A stretch of DNA of 64,000 bases from ZC4RG35 sp964388105 (GTDB taxonomy: Bacteria; Actinomycetota; Acidimicrobiia; Spongiisociales; ZC4RG35): positions 30,100 through 94,099 of the forward strand of contig CAYLYQ010000002.1 in the NCBI GenBank assembly GCA_964388105.1, written 5' to 3'. The translations under genes were made by a program, and so were the position numbers. Within the stretch, counting starts at the first letter, position 1. Every line of letters starts with the position of its first letter. Below are positions 1-6,857 of the stretch, piece after piece. Under the pieces are notes generated by a model that saw only the letters and a program-made list of their open reading frames with translations, did not search any database and was not told the DNA's origin.

Positions 1-1029
1 GTGCCCGATCCTGAAGGTCCGGTCCTTGACCTGGCCGTACCCCGCTCCGACGACCCACCCTCTGGCCGCCATCGCCGCCACCACCCGATCGGGCTCGGGA
101 TGGACGATGCAGGACACGGTCGGCGATCGACTCCCTTCCTGGGCGAGGAGGCCGAGGCCGGACCTCTCCGCCCACCGGACGGTGGTCGCTTGCATCTCGA
201 GGTGCCGGTCCCAGCGGGCCTTCATGCCCTCGGCCAGGATGCGGCCCAGTTGGAACTCGAGGGCGTAGAGAAGGGACACGGCCGGGGTGGCAGGCGTCTG
301 CTTCCGCATCGCAGACGGCACCAGGAGCTCGAGATCGAAGTACCAGCCGCGATCGGGCGCGACCTTCGCCCGATCCATCATCGCCTCGGACGCGGCCGCG
401 AATGCGAGACCTGGGGGCAGAGCCAGCGCCTTTTGCGAACCGGTGAGGATGAAGTCGACATTCCAATCATCCGGGAGGGTGCGCACCCCTCCGATCCCGG
501 TCACCGAGTCGACGAGGAGGAGCGTGTCGGGGTGCGCGGAAACCGCGCCGGCGATCGCCTCGAGATCCTGAAGGGCGCCGGTGGAGGTCTCCGACTGCGA
601 GAGGATCACCGCGTCATAACGCCGGGCGTCGAGCCGCTCTGCGAGCTCGGACGGCGAGTGCACGGATCCCCACTCCACCTCCCACCTGTCGACTTCCTTC
701 CCGCACGCTTGCGCGATGGCGGCGAAGCGTCCCGAGAAGGCGCCGTCGACGAGGGCGAGCACGGGACCGTTCGCCACCCCGTTTCGGATCGCGGCTTCCA
801 TGAGCCCAGAGGCCGACGACGCCGAGACGATGACCGGCCTCGTCGTTTGGAAGACCTCCGCCATGCCGATGGTGATGTACTCCATCAGCTCGCTGATGGC
901 GGTTCCGCGGTGCCCGATCATCTGCGATGCCTGGGCTGCCAGGACGTCCGGGTGAACCTCGGTCGGCCCTGGGAGGAAGAACCGTCCTGGCTCGAGCTGA
1001 CGCCTTTGTGGCGGGCTCGGCAAGGTCAC
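1..1029 (-). CDS. Class V aminotransferase (alanine/serine-glyoxylate type), 3' end cut by window edge
   Basis: A PLP-dependent class V aminotransferase that would move the amino group of alanine or serine to glyoxylate or a related keto acid in the cytoplasm. The reading frame is open for 343 codons from GTG at 1029 and runs off the left edge, so the C-terminus is missing. Near residue 173 the motif LLVDSVTGIGG supplies the Asp that contacts the PLP pyridine nitrogen, and TGSQKALALPPG carries the Schiff-base lysine at about K200. The N-terminal FFLPGPTEV is typical of the alanine-glyoxylate/serine-glyoxylate branch. The start lies 4 bases beyond the stop of the cytochrome oxidase subunit IV gene, so it is probably cotranscribed with the oxidase. 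Substrate assignment is family-level only. Confidence 0.88.
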   Translation of the reverse strand, partial: MTLPSPPQRRQLEPGRFFLPGPTEVHPDVLAAQASQMIGHRGTAISELMEYITIGMAEVFQTTRPVIVSASSASGLMEAAIRNGVANGPVLALVDGAFSGRFAAIAQACGKEVDRWEVEWGSVHSPSELAERLDARRYDAVILSQSETSTGALQDLEAIAGAVSAHPDTLLLVDSVTGIGGVRTLPDDWNVDFILTGSQKALALPPGLAFAAASEAMMDRAKVAPDRGWYFDLELLVPSAMRKQTPATPAVSLLYALEFQLGRILAEGMKARWDRHLEMQATTVRWAERSGLGLLAQEGSRSPTVSCIVHPEPDRVVAAMAARGWVVGAGYGQVKDRTFRIGH

Positions 1030-1033
1030 GCGG

Positions 1034-1342
1034 TCAGCCGCCCCGAATGACGATGACGCCGAGGGCCGCCAGCACCACCGTGTAACAGGCGATCGCCAGG
1101 CCGAATCCGGCGGCGAAGAACCGGCTGAGGAATGCCTTCTCGAACCGGAGATGCATGAACCAGCCGATCACGATGAGGAACTTGAGGGAGGAGAGGGCGA
1201 TCAGGAGCATGGCGTTGAGGGCGCCCAGCTCCAATTCCCGGTCGATGTAGAACAGCGCCACCTCGATGGCGGTGAGGATCGCGAGGATCCCCGCGATCTT
1301 CCAGTACTGCGCCGGGCCCGGGTGGTGGTGCTCGGTGGTCAT
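1034..1342 (-). CDS. ctaF: Cytochrome c oxidase subunit IV (caa3 small subunit)
   Basis: A 102-residue membrane protein of the prokaryotic cytochrome c oxidase subunit IV family. It has a short His-rich N-terminus and three predicted transmembrane segments (about residues 15-33, 42-62 and 76-98), including the characteristic SSLKFLIVIGWFMHLRFEK. The ATG at 1342 overlaps the stop of subunit III by four bases (ATGA), so translation is coupled. A longer reading in the same frame would run into the subunit III gene and is rejected. It is expected to stabilise the haem-copper oxidase in the cytoplasmic membrane. Confidence 0.9.
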   Translation of the reverse strand: MTTEHHHPGPAQYWKIAGILAILTAIEVALFYIDRELELGALNAMLLIALSSLKFLIVIGWFMHLRFEKAFLSRFFAAGFGLAIACYTVVLAALGVIVIRGG

Positions 1343-1953
1343 GCCGGTGGGACCGAGATCAGGTAGACGACCGTGAAGATGACGATCCAGATGATGTCGA
1401 CGAAGTGCCAGTACAGGCCGACCATCTCCAGGTTCAGACCGGACTTCTCGCTGAGACCCTTCTGGCGGTGGGAGATTCCCCAGAGGGAGAGAAGCATGAT
1501 CACACCGATGGCGACGTGGATCCCGTGGAAGCCGGTGAGGACGTAGAACGCCGACGCAGCCGGGTTGGTGGTCAGCTTCATGTCGTAGATCGTGATGAAC
1601 TCGGTGAACTCGAAGACCTGCCCGCCGAGGAACACCGCACCCAGCGCGGCGGTGGCGAAGAGCCAGGTACGGGTCCCGTTCTGGTCGCCCCGGCTCAAGG
1701 CGTTGTGGGCCAGGACCATGGTCAAGGAGCTCATCAGCAGCACGAAGCTCGACACCGACGTGAACGGGATGTCGTAGATCTCCGCCGGATAGGTGCCCTC
1801 GAAGCCGCCCCGGTTCGAATAGAGGAGGTAGTTGGAGATCAACGCCCCGAAGAACAGGAACTCCGAGCTGAGGAAGACCCACATCCCGAGCTTGCGGGTG
1901 TCGATCCCCGTCGACTCGTGCTCGTGGGCGGCCTCGACCACGGTCTCAGCCAT
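1339..1953 (-). CDS. ctaE: Cytochrome c oxidase subunit III
   Basis: Subunit III of the haem-copper oxidase, 204 residues with five predicted transmembrane helices, the usual number for the short actinobacterial/Bacillus-type form. Recognisable stretches are the N-terminal KLGMWVFLSSEFLFFGAL and the C-terminal TGFHGIHVAIGV and GLYWHFVDIIWIVIF, which are family signatures. It overlaps subunit I by eight bases upstream and subunit IV by four bases downstream, so the operon is translationally coupled. Subunit III carries no metal but stabilises proton uptake through the D-channel of subunit I. Confidence 0.95.
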   Translation of the reverse strand: MAETVVEAAHEHESTGIDTRKLGMWVFLSSEFLFFGALISNYLLYSNRGGFEGTYPAEIYDIPFTSVSSFVLLMSSLTMVLAHNALSRGDQNGTRTWLFATAALGAVFLGGQVFEFTEFITIYDMKLTTNPAASAFYVLTGFHGIHVAIGVIMLLSLWGISHRQKGLSEKSGLNLEMVGLYWHFVDIIWIVIFTVVYLISVPPA

Positions 1954-3979
1954 CCTGGTGCTCCTCGCCGGAATCGTGATCCTCGGTGTCGTGATGCTCG
2001 CCGTGCGGCTCCTCGACGGGCTCCATCCCCCAGCCGATCAGGGACGCCAGCACGATGATGGCGCCGATCACGATGAGGGCCTTGCCGGCTGCGCTCGTGT
2101 GATAGATGATCCCGTAGAAGATCACGGGAATCCCCAGCGCGGTGAAGAACGGGTAGTAGCTCGGGTTGGGCAGATGGATGGTCTTGCCGGGGTTGCGCCC
2201 CTCCTCGTCGAGGCGAGCGACCAACTCGTCGGCCTCGGGACGGCGTACGGGGCGACCGTCGGCGTCTTCCGAGTACTTGACGTGCCAGAAGTGGTCGAGG
2301 CTCGTCACCTCCGGCGGGTTGGTGAAGTTGTGCTCCGGTGTGGGGTTCGGGATCATCCACTCGATGGTCCGGGCGTCCCACGGGTCCATCCCCGACAGCT
2401 CCCCGCGCCGCCTGCTCATCGCCCAGTTCACCATGAACACCAGGATCGACAAGGCGATGATGAACGCCCCGACGGTGACCACCATGTTCCACGAGTCGAG
2501 GCCCATCTCGGGGGCGTACTTCCAGGTCCGGCGCACCATGCCCTGCATGCCGAGCCAGTGCATCGGGGCGAAGGTGAGGTTGAACCCGATGAACATCAGC
2601 CAGTAGTGGAGCTTGCCGAGACCCTCGTTGAGGAGGCGCCCCGAGTACTTGGGGAACCAGTAGTAGAGGCCGGCGAAGAGCCCGAACACGGCGCCACCGA
2701 AGATCACGTAATGGAAGTGGGCCACGATGTAATAGGTGTCGGTCTGCTGCCAGTCCGACGGCACCACCGAGTGGGTGACCCCGGACAGCCCGCCGATGGT
2801 GAACATCGCGATGAACCCCATGGCGAACAACATGGCGCTGTTCAGCCGTAATCGACCACCCCACATGGTGCCCAGCCAGTTGAAGATCTTGATGCCGGTG
2901 GGGATGGCGATGGTCATCGTCGCCAGCCCGAACGCCGCCTGCGCCACCGGCGTGATGCCCGAGGAGAACATGTGGTGCGCCCACACGCCGAACCCCAGGA
3001 ACGCGATGGCCGCTCCCGCGAACACCACTGCCGAGTAGCCGAACAGCGGCTTGCGGGAGAACACGGGGAACACCTCGGACACGATCCCCATGGCAGGGAG
3101 GATGAGGATGTACACCTCCGGGTGCCCGAAGAGCCAGAAGAGGTGCTGCCAGAGGATCGGATCTCCTCCCGCGTCGGCCGCGAAGAACAGTGACCCGAAC
3201 TGCCGGTCGGTGGTGACCATGAAGAGCGCCACCGCGATGATCGGGAGCGAGAACAGGAGGAGGAAGGCCACGATCGTGGTCATCCACGCGAAGACCGGCA
3301 TGCGCAGCAGGCGCATGCCCCGCGCCCGCATGTTGAAGGTGGTGACGATGAAGTTGATCGAGGAGACCAGAGAGCTCAGGCCGATGATCTGGAGGCCGCC
3401 CGCCCAGTAGTCCATGGCAGTGCCTGGCGAGTACAACGGGCCGGCGTTGGGTTGGTAGCCGAACCAACCGCCGTCAGGCGAGGACGCCAGCCAGTTGAAG
3501 CTCCCGGGGCCGCCACCGGCCGCCAGGTTTCCGGGGATCCCGTCGGGCCCGATCGGCGGCAGGGAGGTGCCGAAGAAGAAGGTGGAGTACAAGAAGATCG
3601 CACCGAAGAAGAAGATCCACCACGACAGGGCGTTGAGGCGGGGGAACGCCACGTCACGGGCACCGATCAGCAGCGGCAGCATGTAGTTCATGAACGCCGC
3701 CGAGGCCGGCATGACGAACAGGAAGATCATCGTGGTGCCGTGCATCGTGAAGATCGCGTTGTAGGCGCCCGCCGTCAGGAACTCGGAGTTCGCCTGGGCA
3801 AGCTGGATGCGGAGGAGGAGAGCCTCGAGGCCTCCCAGGACGAAGAAGAAGAAGGCGGCGTAGCCGTACATGATGCCGATCTTCTTGTGGTCGACGGTCG
3901 TGACCCACGACCAGAGGCCGGTGGTCGACTTCGGCCTCCGGAAGATCGAGGTGGCTGGGCGTTCGGCTGTGGCTGTCAT
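1946..3979 (-). CDS. ctaD: Cytochrome c oxidase subunit I (A1-type haem-copper oxidase)
   Basis: The catalytic subunit that reduces O2 to water and pumps protons, 677 residues with about 12-14 membrane helices. Visible ligands are H80 (TMHG) and H423 for the low-spin haem, H421 for the high-spin haem (AHFHY), and H286, H335 and H336 for CuB. The cross-linked Tyr and D-channel Glu sit in HPEVY (E288, Y290), which marks the A1 class, and K364 (TGIKIF) is the K-channel lysine. A Gly/Pro-rich periplasmic insert occupies about 136-190. The C-terminus is an acidic, His-rich tail of about 25 residues. The ATG overlaps the stop of subunit II by four bases. Confidence 0.97.
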   Translation of the reverse strand: MTATAERPATSIFRRPKSTTGLWSWVTTVDHKKIGIMYGYAAFFFFVLGGLEALLLRIQLAQANSEFLTAGAYNAIFTMHGTTMIFLFVMPASAAFMNYMLPLLIGARDVAFPRLNALSWWIFFFGAIFLYSTFFFGTSLPPIGPDGIPGNLAAGGGPGSFNWLASSPDGGWFGYQPNAGPLYSPGTAMDYWAGGLQIIGLSSLVSSINFIVTTFNMRARGMRLLRMPVFAWMTTIVAFLLLFSLPIIAVALFMVTTDRQFGSLFFAADAGGDPILWQHLFWLFGHPEVYILILPAMGIVSEVFPVFSRKPLFGYSAVVFAGAAIAFLGFGVWAHHMFSSGITPVAQAAFGLATMTIAIPTGIKIFNWLGTMWGGRLRLNSAMLFAMGFIAMFTIGGLSGVTHSVVPSDWQQTDTYYIVAHFHYVIFGGAVFGLFAGLYYWFPKYSGRLLNEGLGKLHYWLMFIGFNLTFAPMHWLGMQGMVRRTWKYAPEMGLDSWNMVVTVGAFIIALSILVFMVNWAMSRRRGELSGMDPWDARTIEWMIPNPTPEHNFTNPPEVTSLDHFWHVKYSEDADGRPVRRPEADELVARLDEEGRNPGKTIHLPNPSYYPFFTALGIPVIFYGIIYHTSAAGKALIVIGAIIVLASLIGWGMEPVEEPHGEHHDTEDHDSGEEHQDG

Positions 3980-5028
3980 CTGCTCCCCTCGAGGAATGCG
4001 ACGAGGTCGTCGATCTCCTGGGCAGTCAAGGCCAGGTTGGGCATGTAGCTCCCGGGTTTCACCGAGGGTGGGTCGGCGAGCCAGCGCTTCAGGGCGTCGA
4101 TGCGGTCCTCGCCGAATTCCGGCAGGGCGGCCCCCGCGAACACCGAGCGTGAACCGAAGTGGGTGAGGTCCGGCCCGTTGAAGGCTTCGCGTGCGATCGC
4201 GGACCCGCCCTCACCATCCACCGTGTAGGCGTGGCACTGGGTGCAGCCGCGGTTCACGAACACCTGATACCCGTCCCAGGCCTGGGTTCCCTCATCGGGC
4301 AGGACTGCCGGCTGTTGCTGCGAAGCGACCCACGCCTCGAAGTCGGCGGCTGAGAGAGCCTGGACCCTGGCCCGCATCAGGGAGTGGGAGAGGCCGCAGA
4401 ACTCCGCGCAGTGGGCCCACCACTCGCCCGGCTCGTAGGACTCCATCCGCAGCTCGGTGATCTGGCCCGGCACGAGGTAACGCTTGCCGTGGAGGGAGGG
4501 AGCCCAGAAGTTGTGGATGACGTCCTCTGAGGTCATCTCGAGACAAGTCTCCTCCCCCGCCGGGATCACCAGCACGTTGGCGGTGTCGATGTCGTAGTCG
4601 GGGTAGTGGAACTCGAACCACCACTGATGGCCCGTGAGCTCGACCCGCATCGAGTCGGGCTCGCACCCCGTCATCTCGAAGACCCCGCGCACCGACGGCA
4701 CCGCGATGATGGCGAGGATCAGTGCGGGGACGACGGTCCAGGCGACTTCGAGCTTGGCGTTGCCGTGCAGCTGTTTCGGGTCCTTGGCGCCCTGCCGGTC
4801 GCGGAAGAGGACGATCAATGCGACGAGAGCCAGGACCACCAGCACGAAGACCACAGCCGCGATCCAGTAGACGTTCCAGAACATGGCGTCGAGACGCTCG
4901 GCATTCGGCCCGGCCGGCTCGAAGGTGGTGAGGACCGCATCCTCGATCTCGACAAAGCCACAGCCCGCGAGGACTGCAGCGATTCCCGCCAGCGCGAGAA
5001 GACGAGTCAAACGACCGTGACGGGCCAT
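3976..5028 (-). CDS. ctaC: Cytochrome c oxidase subunit II with C-terminal cytochrome c domain (caa3 type)
   Basis: Accepts electrons from cytochrome c and passes them through CuA to subunit I. The 350-residue protein starts with a lipoprotein signal (LAGC, lipidated C23), has two membrane helices (about 52-76 and 95-113) and a CuA domain with H172, C207, E209, C211, H215 and M218. A fused cytochrome c follows, with CTQCH at 262-266 and the distal ligand M329. The fusion makes this a caa3 enzyme that carries its own electron donor. It is the first gene of the oxidase operon. TATGAT ends eight bases before the ATG and no Shine-Dalgarno is visible, so the transcript is probably leaderless. Confidence 0.96.
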   Translation of the reverse strand: MARHGRLTRLLALAGIAAVLAGCGFVEIEDAVLTTFEPAGPNAERLDAMFWNVYWIAAVVFVLVVLALVALIVLFRDRQGAKDPKQLHGNAKLEVAWTVVPALILAIIAVPSVRGVFEMTGCEPDSMRVELTGHQWWFEFHYPDYDIDTANVLVIPAGEETCLEMTSEDVIHNFWAPSLHGKRYLVPGQITELRMESYEPGEWWAHCAEFCGLSHSLMRARVQALSAADFEAWVASQQQPAVLPDEGTQAWDGYQVFVNRGCTQCHAYTVDGEGGSAIAREAFNGPDLTHFGSRSVFAGAALPEFGEDRIDALKRWLADPPSVKPGSYMPNLALTAQEIDDLVAFLEGSR

Positions 5029-5036
5029 CGCCGAGC

Positions 5037-5066
5037 ATCATAAGGAGAATCCGGACAGGCGACCAA
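5037..5066 (-). promoter_or_regulatory. Promoter of the caa3 oxidase operon
   Basis: On the minus strand TTGGTC (5061-5066) and TATGAT (5037-5042) are separated by 18 bases, and the -10 element ends eight bases before the ctaC ATG. That geometry places the transcription start at or next to the start codon and predicts a leaderless mRNA. Confidence 0.6.
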
Positions 5067-5083
5067 CTTACGGGACAGGGGTT

Positions 5084-5896
5084 TCAGCCGCCCCCTGAGC
5101 CGAGGGCGCGGCGGAGTTCCCCGGCCGTCAGAGCGACTTCGAAGTAGGCCGTGACCACGCCGTCCACGACGACGAACACGGTGGGCTCGACGACCAGTCC
5201 CCATTCCGCAACGGCCTCGACGTGGGCGGAGGTGCTCCCCGACCCGGCTCCCGGGTCCTCGACCGTCTCCACGTGAACGAAGTCGACCTCCCGGAAGTCC
5301 TGTGCCACGGTCTTCACCAGGTCGAGGACCGTGGCGCACGACGCGGTCAGGCAGTGTCCGGGCGACCCGAAGACCAGGACCGACGTCCCCGCAGCCACCG
5401 CCTCGTGGACCGAGGTGTCGTAGAAGGACGGATCCGGCTGCGCATCGGAGCTGATGCGCTCCAAGGGGTGATCGAAAGAGGTCCGGGTCCGGGACGCCGG
5501 CGCGGCCTCACCGATCTCGATGACCGGGCGCGATTCCAGCGCCTCGAACCCCAAGGGGCCGCCGAAGCGGTGGTCTCCTGCCGCGAAGGTGAGCTGGTAC
5601 GTGCCCGCCTCGGGGACGTCGACCCGGAAGACGAAAGCCCCCCGTTCGTCCGGGACCAGCCACAGAAACTCGCCCTCGGACGAGGAAAGAGGCGAACCTT
5701 CCCGGGTGCGGAGGGTCGCCACTACCCCTTCCGGGACGGTGACGGGAGCGCTCGTGGACCGGTCGTAGAACTCGACGACCAGGCGTTGTGGCCCGAGCCC
5801 GACGCCGCGCGACGATGCCAGGCGGGGGGAGGACACCGGGGCCGTCGAGCACGCGGCGACGGCGAGGGCGATCAGGAAGACGCCCGCCTTCCTCAC
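5084..5896 (-). CDS. Thioredoxin-fold lipoprotein with a CX4C motif, next to ctaB
   Basis: A 270-residue exported lipoprotein with a short hydrophobic signal and lipobox LAVAAC (C16). It has a beta-rich middle domain (about 35-130) and a thioredoxin-like C-terminal domain. The likely redox pair is GHCLTASC, a CX4C at about C182/C187, followed by a cis-proline motif VVEPTVFVVV. Actinobacterial thioredoxin-like proteins with a CX4C pair are known; the classic SCO copper chaperone uses CX3C, so this is not a standard SCO. The GTG start overlaps the ctaB stop by four bases (GTGA). Its place between haem O synthase and the oxidase operon suggests a role in CuA or cytochrome c thiol maturation, which is inference. 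Confidence 0.75.
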   Translation of the reverse strand: MRKAGVFLIALAVAACSTAPVSSPRLASSRGVGLGPQRLVVEFYDRSTSAPVTVPEGVVATLRTREGSPLSSSEGEFLWLVPDERGAFVFRVDVPEAGTYQLTFAAGDHRFGGPLGFEALESRPVIEIGEAAPASRTRTSFDHPLERISSDAQPDPSFYDTSVHEAVAAGTSVLVFGSPGHCLTASCATVLDLVKTVAQDFREVDFVHVETVEDPGAGSGSTSAHVEAVAEWGLVVEPTVFVVVDGVVTAYFEVALTAGELRRALGSGGG

Positions 5897-6798
5897 AGGA
5901 GGACGTCGAGCATGACCGCGGCGAACAGCGCGGCCAGATACAAGTTCGAGGTGCCGAACAGGGCCATCGCCCGAGACGGATCCCGATACACCCGCCAGGT
6001 GTCCCACAGGAACCAGGCTCCGAGCCCCAGCGCCCCGACCAGGTAGATCCACGACATGGGCGCCAAGGGCACCAGGATCAGGGAGGTGACCACCACGAGG
6101 GCGGTGTAGAGGAGCATCCGCCGTGTCGTCGCCTCCACCCCCGCCACCACGGGCATCATGGGCACCCCCGCTGCTTCGTAGTCGTCCCGGTAGCGCAGCG
6201 CCAGCGCCCAGAAGTGGGGTGGCGTCCAGTAGAAGACGATCAGGAAGAGCGCCCACGCGGCCGGCTCCACCGTCCCGGTGACGGCGGCCCAGGCGACGAG
6301 GACCGGAGCCCCGCCGGCTGCCCCGCCGATGACGATGTTCTGAGGGGACCGCCGCTTGAGCGCGATCGTGTAGACGAAGACGTAGAAGAGGAGTGCGGCC
6401 GTGGAGATCGCCCCGGCCAGCCAGTTGCTGGTCACCCCGAGGACGACGAATCCGATCACCCCGAGCAGACACCCCTGGATCAGAGCGTGCGACGCCGGGA
6501 CCTGGTGACGAGCGAGGGGCCGGCGCTTCGTCCTCCTCATCACCTCGTCGATGTCCCGGTCCAGGTAGCTGTTCAAGGTGTTGGCGCCGGCGGCCGAAGC
6601 CGTGCCCCCGATCAGCGTGGCCACGACGAGCCATGTGCCGGGCCACCCCCGTCCCGCCAGGACCATGGCCGGGATGGTGGTGATCAGCAACAGTTCGATG
6701 ATGCGTGGCTTGGCCAGGGCCACGTAGGCGGCGAACCGGGAGCCGGTGGCCGTGGGGGCGGCCGGTGCATGACGCTCCGAGGCCGGGGAAGACGACAT
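5893..6798 (-). CDS. ctaB: Protohaem IX farnesyltransferase (haem O synthase)
   Basis: Adds a farnesyl group to protohaem to make haem O, the first step toward the haem A needed by the neighbouring oxidase. The 301-residue UbiA-family membrane protein has about nine helices and the prenyl-diphosphate-binding motif NSYLDRDIDEVMRRTKRRPL. No ctaA (haem A synthase) is in the window. It overlaps the downstream thioredoxin-like lipoprotein by four bases. TATCGT (6807-6812) ends eight bases before the ATG with no ribosome site, so it is probably leaderless and divergent from the penicillin-acylase gene. Confidence 0.95.
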   Translation of the reverse strand: MSSSPASERHAPAAPTATGSRFAAYVALAKPRIIELLLITTIPAMVLAGRGWPGTWLVVATLIGGTASAAGANTLNSYLDRDIDEVMRRTKRRPLARHQVPASHALIQGCLLGVIGFVVLGVTSNWLAGAISTAALLFYVFVYTIALKRRSPQNIVIGGAAGGAPVLVAWAAVTGTVEPAAWALFLIVFYWTPPHFWALALRYRDDYEAAGVPMMPVVAGVEATTRRMLLYTALVVVTSLILVPLAPMSWIYLVGALGLGAWFLWDTWRVYRDPSRAMALFGTSNLYLAALFAAVMLDVLL

Positions 6799-6806
6799 CG
6801 AGGGCG

Positions 6807-6848
6807 ACGATAGACGGGACAGGGAGGTAGGCCCGAGGCGGATACTCT
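6807..6848. promoter_or_regulatory. Divergent promoter region ctaB / penicillin-acylase gene
   Basis: The 59-base spacer between the two start codons holds a minus-strand TATCGT (6807-6812) eight bases from the ctaB ATG and a plus-strand TACTCT (6843-6848) nine bases from the acylase ATG. Neither gene has a convincing Shine-Dalgarno, so both transcripts are probably leaderless. Confidence 0.5.
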
Positions 6849-6857
6849 GGTGCCCCG

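Noticed and set aside
1..1050. Long plus-strand open frame at the left edge
   Set aside because: The opposite strand encodes a clear class V aminotransferase with its PLP lysine. The plus-strand product is Arg/Gly/His-rich shadow translation.
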